A DNA stretch of 8,637 nucleotides, taken from assembly GCA_028700875.1 (NCBI GenBank), contig JAQVRW010000109.1, positions 1 through 8,637 of the forward strand, read 5' to 3'. The stretch comes from Candidatus Zixiibacteriota bacterium. GTDB taxonomy: Bacteria > Zixibacteria > MSB-5A5 > GN15 > JAAZOE01. The notes beneath the pieces were generated by a model, which worked only from the letters and a program-made list of their open reading frames with translations, searched no databases and was not told the origin of the DNA. Positions 6,332 through 8,637 of the stretch are shown here, piece by piece. How positions within the stretch are numbered: the stretch's first letter is position 1; every line of letters begins with the position of its first letter. Both the position numbers and the translations under genes were made by a program.

Positions 6332-6342
6332 AAAAATCTGTT

Positions 6343-7053
6343 ATGTCGATTTCAGAAGACTTCACGGCGTTTAAGGGAAAAATCATCGCCATCGATGGCC
6401 CCGCCGGGTCCGGTAAATCCACTACCGCCAAGCTCCTAGCGCAGCGTCTCGGCTTTACCTATCTCGACACCGGAGCCATGTATCGGGCCGTGGCGTTGGC
6501 CGCCTTAAAGCAGGGAATCGCGTTTTCCGATTCCGAGAAGGTCGCCAAAATCGCCTCCCAGGTGCATATCGAATTTGCGGCCGACAAGACCCGCGGACAG
6601 TTGACCCTTCTGAACGGTGAAGACGTCAGCGAGGCAATTCGGTCACCTGAGGCGACGGCGGGGTCATCGGCTGTCGCGGTCCATCCGGGCGTGCGGCGCG
6701 AAATGGTCAAACGCCAGATGGAACTGGGTGGAAAGGGAAACATCGTGGCTGAAGGGCGCGACACGACTTCGGTCGTTTTTCCCCATGCCAACCTGAAGAT
6801 CTACCTCGTGGCCGACCTAAAAACCCGCGCCCAGAGGCGGTACCTGGAAGCCATCGCCCGGGGAAACCAAACCACCGTGGAAGAGCAGGAACGGCTTCTG
6901 GAAGCCCGCGACAAAAACGATACCGGGCGGGCGGCCTCCCCCCTGACCCAGGTTCCCGATGCCATTTTGGTCGATACGTCCGGGCTGACCATCGAGCAAC
7001 AGGTGGACAAGATTATCGCCCTAGCGCGACAGACGTTTTCGGCGCGGCCATGA
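6343..7053 (+). CDS. cmk: Cytidylate kinase (CMP kinase)
   Basis: Phosphorylates CMP and dCMP with ATP in the cytosol, recycling pyrimidine nucleotides from RNA and lipid turnover. The 236-residue protein has the P-loop GPAGSGKST (19-27), the CMP-binding segment YLDTGAMYRAVALAAL (40-55), EGRD (137-140), and the lid and substrate residues in RDKNDTGRAASPL (189-201) followed by VDTS (210-213). Length agrees with the bacterial family (about 225). The start at 6343 gives about a dozen residues before the IIAIDGP strand. An in-frame TAA at 6331-6333 rules out a longer form and there is no other start codon before the P-loop. No Shine-Dalgarno stands in front; see the promoter entry. The stop overlaps the plsC start (ATGA), so the two are translationally coupled. 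Confidence 0.97.
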   Translation: MSISEDFTAFKGKIIAIDGPAGSGKSTTAKLLAQRLGFTYLDTGAMYRAVALAALKQGIAFSDSEKVAKIASQVHIEFAADKTRGQLTLLNGEDVSEAIRSPEATAGSSAVAVHPGVRREMVKRQMELGGKGNIVAEGRDTTSVVFPHANLKIYLVADLKTRAQRRYLEAIARGNQTTVEEQERLLEARDKNDTGRAASPLTQVPDAILVDTSGLTIEQQVDKIIALARQTFSARP

Positions 7054-7673
7054 CCATGCAGAAGCTGATATATTGGACTGTTTGGTCTTTGGCGCGGTCT
7101 GTCGTTTGGGTGTTTTTCGGATTGAAAATGTTCAACCGACGGCATGTGCCGGTGACTGGTCCGGTCATCGTGGCCGCCAACCATCAGTCATATCTCGATC
7201 CCCCGGTAGTCGCCGTCAGCATCAGCCGCGAGGTCCATTTCTTCGCCAAGGAAGAGCTTTTCCGGATATTCGGCCTCGGCTGGCTGATCGCCACGCTGAA
7301 TGCCATCCCCGTACGCCGGGGAGTTTATGACCCCCGGTCGATCAAGCGGGTCCTGACGGCTTTGGAGCAAGGCGGGGCATTAGTGCTTTTCCCCGAAGGC
7401 ACCCGGGGCAATGGAGTCGAGTTTTTGCGGCCCAAGCCCGGCATCGGCCTGATCGCCAGCCACGCGAAAGTTCCCATTGTGCCGGCCTATATCCGTCGCA
7501 CCGCCCGCTCATGGAAGACGCTCTGGCGGCGGCGCATTTATGTGATTTTCGGAGAGCCGATCACGGCGGAACAGGTCAGCCGGTACCCCGACGACCGGGA
7601 GGGATACCAGGCCCTGGCCGATTTCGTGATGGAACGGATCGGCCGGTTGCGGGAGGCGGGCGAGGAGGGTTAG
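7050..7673 (+). CDS. plsC: 1-acyl-sn-glycerol-3-phosphate acyltransferase
   Basis: Transfers an acyl chain to lysophosphatidic acid to form phosphatidic acid at the inner face of the cytoplasmic membrane. The 207-residue protein has the catalytic NHQSYLD (44-50), with H45 and D50 forming the HX4D dyad. The glycerol-phosphate-binding FPEGTRG spans 114-120 and VPIVPAYI (141-148) is the last conserved block. A hydrophobic, aromatic N-terminus (about 6-25) may dip into the membrane. ATG at 7050 overlaps the cmk stop by four bases (ATGA); ATG at 7056 is an alternative start two codons later. In many bacteria plsC sits between cmk and rpsA, as here, which supports the call. The acyl donor (acyl-ACP or acyl-CoA) cannot be told. 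Members of this short subfamily vary in specificity, so the substrate is assigned by family. Confidence 0.93.
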   Translation: MTMQKLIYWTVWSLARSVVWVFFGLKMFNRRHVPVTGPVIVAANHQSYLDPPVVAVSISREVHFFAKEELFRIFGLGWLIATLNAIPVRRGVYDPRSIKRVLTALEQGGALVLFPEGTRGNGVEFLRPKPGIGLIASHAKVPIVPAYIRRTARSWKTLWRRRIYVIFGEPITAEQVSRYPDDREGYQALADFVMERIGRLREAGEEG

Positions 7674-7720
7674 CGACGGGGTTCGTGGAGCGGATTATTC
7701 CATCATTAAATGACCGTCGC
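7673..7720. repeat. Inverted repeat spanning the plsC-rpsA gap
   Basis: GCGACGG (7673-7679) and CCGTCGC (7714-7720) are exact complements with a 34-base, AT-richer centre. The left arm starts on the last base of the plsC stop and the right arm ends two bases before the rpsA -35 box. It could be a weak terminator or an operator site, but a seven-base match over this distance may also be chance. Confidence 0.3.
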
Positions 7721-7722
7721 TC

Positions 7723-7751
7723 TTGACAATCGAAAATACTGTCGATATACT
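7723..7751 (+). promoter_or_regulatory. Strong sigma70-like promoter of rpsA
   Basis: A perfect TTGACA (7723-7728), a 17-base spacer and TATACT (7746-7751, five of six) make this the best promoter in the window. Transcription should start near 7758 and give a leader of about 50 bases. It lets rpsA be expressed at ribosomal-protein level independently of cmk-plsC. Confidence 0.85.
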
Positions 7752-7766
7752 GCAAGTCGCCTTCGG

Positions 7767-7778
7767 CTCCGGCCGGAG
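7767..7778. promoter_or_regulatory. Palindrome in the rpsA leader
   Basis: CTCCGGCCGGAG is a perfect 12-base palindrome in the predicted 5' leader, ending 11 bases before the ribosome site. S1 is known to repress its own translation in enterobacteria through leader hairpins, so a similar role is possible. As an RNA it forms only a short stem (CTCC/GGAG with a GGCC loop). Confidence 0.35.
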
Positions 7779-7789
7779 AGCTTTTCGTA

Positions 7790-7796
7790 AAGGAGG
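7790..7796 (+). promoter_or_regulatory. rpsA: Ribosome binding site of rpsA
   Basis: AAGGAGG with a 10-base gap to the ATG at 7807 fixes the start of rpsA. This matters because the encoded N-terminal extension is unusually long and could otherwise be blamed on a wrong start choice. Confidence 0.85.
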
Positions 7797-7806
7797 AACT
7801 GTAGCA

Positions 7807-8637
7807 ATGGCTGATGCCGAAAACAAAAAGTTTGTTGATGACGATGAGATTGGAGGTGAGAAGGCAAGACTGAGCAAGTCCAAGATCTCGCGGGCCAAGA
7901 AGACCAAAACGGTCAAATCCAAACTGGTCAAATCCAAAGACATCGGAACCGAAGCAGCCATCGAGGATGACGCCCCAACTGCCGAACGGGTTATCACGGC
8001 GCGGCGCAAACGAATCGCCGAAAAGGCGGTCGGCCGCATGCAGGCCGAAGCTCCGGTCATCGAGGCCGTTCAGAGCCTGAAGCTGACGGAACTGGAAGCC
8101 GCCGAATATCTGCCCGAAGAGTATACCGAGATGGTAGCGATGTACGACGGGACCATCAAGGATATCAAGGAAGGCGAGATCGTCGCGGGGACGGTCATCG
8201 GGATCACCCGCGAGGACATCATCGTTGATGTCGGGTTCAAATCCGAGGGTATCATTCCCATCAGCGAGTTCACCGGCGAGGTCAATATCAAGGTCGGCGA
8301 CCGCATCGACGTCTACCTGGAAGCGGTGGAAGATCAGAACGGTCAACTGGTGCTGTCCAAGCAGAAAGCCGACTTCATGATGGTCTGGGATCATATTCGC
8401 GAGGCGCACGACGCCGGCGAGCTGGTTCCGGGCAAGATCAAACGGCGCATCAAAGGCGGCGTGGTCGTGGATGTCATGGGCGTGGATGCGTTCCTGCCCG
8501 GCTCCCAGATCGCCTTGCGCCAGGTGCCCGATTTCGACGCCCTCATCGGTCAGACCATGAGCGTCAAGATTATCAAGCTGAACAAGACCCGGCGCAACAT
8601 CGTGGTTTCCCGCCGCGTGGTTCTGGAAGAAGAGCGG
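7807..8637 (+). CDS. rpsA: Ribosomal protein S1 (partial, runs off right edge)
   Basis: The frame is open for 277 codons to the window end. S1 binds mRNA on the 30S subunit and helps load it for initiation. Two S1 (OB-fold) domains are visible. The first is at about 121-188 (KEGEIVAGTVIGI, then DVGFKSEGIIPISEF, then LVLSKQKA). The second is at about 203-270 (GELVPGKIKRRIKGGVVVDV, then AFLPGSQI, then RNIVVSRR). VDVMGVDAFLPGSQ is diagnostic of the second domain of bacterial S1. Before them lies a charged extension of about 115 residues: acidic, then lysine-rich (18-44), then arginine-rich (61-77), then an acidic helix (95-110). E. coli S1 starts its first domain near residue 20, so this extension is long. 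Own promoter and strong ribosome site. Further S1 domains should follow beyond the edge. Confidence 0.96.
   Translation, partial: MADAENKKFVDDDEIGGEKARLSKSKISRAKKTKTVKSKLVKSKDIGTEAAIEDDAPTAERVITARRKRIAEKAVGRMQAEAPVIEAVQSLKLTELEAAEYLPEEYTEMVAMYDGTIKDIKEGEIVAGTVIGITREDIIVDVGFKSEGIIPISEFTGEVNIKVGDRIDVYLEAVEDQNGQLVLSKQKADFMMVWDHIREAHDAGELVPGKIKRRIKGGVVVDVMGVDAFLPGSQIALRQVPDFDALIGQTMSVKIIKLNKTRRNIVVSRRVVLEEER
7911..7938 (+). repeat. In-frame 15-base tandem repeat in rpsA
   Basis: GGTCAAATCCAAA occurs at 7911-7923 and again at 7926-7938 with a period of 15 bases, encoding VKSKL then VKSKD. It keeps the frame and lies in the lysine-rich part of the S1 extension, so that segment may grow or shrink by slippage between strains. 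Confidence 0.7.

Larger units (their letters stand above)
5967..6342. other. 376-base non-coding spacer rich in palindromes
   Basis: I see no credible gene here: the short open frames crossing it have no ribosome site and no recognisable protein. It holds four GC-rich hairpins, one diverged direct repeat about 99 bases apart and, at its right end, the cmk promoter, each listed separately. Bases 5967-6035 show nothing I can interpret. The spacer may be a remnant of small repeated elements or a structured transcript. Confidence 0.6.

Noticed and set aside
5891..6439. 182-codon plus-strand open frame across the cmk upstream spacer.
   Set aside because: It overlaps the ends of two real genes in another frame and runs through the palindromes. 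No ribosome site and no protein-like pattern.
7576..8409. 277-codon minus-strand open frame opposite the end of plsC and the start of rpsA.
   Set aside because: It is antisense to two S1 domains and to the rpsA promoter. Its composition is the complement of rpsA codons and it has no ribosome site.

Overview
The window is an ordinary chromosomal stretch of a bacterium with moderately high GC. It carries seven complete genes, one gene cut by the right edge, and the last codons of another at the left edge. There is no phage, transposase, CRISPR array, rRNA or tRNA. Three features hint at an uncultured lineage of the Fibrobacteres-Chlorobi-Bacteroidetes (FCB) superphylum or a similar anaerobe. 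These are the style of ribosomal protein S1 (long N-terminal extension, then a GFKSEGIIPISEF-type first S1 domain), an archaeal/Thermotoga-type adenosylhomocysteinase, and intergenic spacers full of GC-rich palindromes. This placement is an inference with low confidence.

Layout. At 1-850 (+) the tail of a membrane protein is followed by a class I SAM-dependent methyltransferase. A strong stem-loop at 866-895 separates it from a convergent minus-strand block. That block, read right to left, is a sugar-phosphate nucleotidyltransferase (4420-3446), S-adenosylmethionine synthetase metK (3417-2254) and adenosylhomocysteinase ahcY (2200-941). The gaps of 28 and 53 bases suggest one transcript. Upstream, and also on the minus strand, is a crotonase-family gene (5388-4606) whose catalytic residues look like those of a delta3-delta2 enoyl-CoA isomerase. 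A small four-helix membrane protein follows on the plus strand (5592-5966). Next is a 376-base spacer packed with palindromes and one diverged direct repeat. The window ends with cmk (6343-7053), plsC (7050-7673, ATGA overlap with cmk) and the start of rpsA (7807 onward), which has its own strong sigma70-like promoter.

How the genes fit together. MetK makes SAM, methyltransferases such as the one at 68-850 convert it to S-adenosylhomocysteine, and AhcY removes that inhibitor. The minus-strand operon is therefore the core of the activated methyl cycle, with a nucleotide-sugar gene as an unexpected first member. The cmk-plsC-rpsA run is a familiar bacterial housekeeping cluster (CMP kinase, phosphatidic acid synthesis, translation).

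I found no convincing undescribed multi-gene system. The items most worth a second look are the repeat/palindrome spacer before cmk, the near-leaderless cmk start, the roughly 115-residue basic/acidic N-terminal extension of S1, and the two enzymes (AhcY and the crotonase) whose residues suggest a more specific function than the default name.
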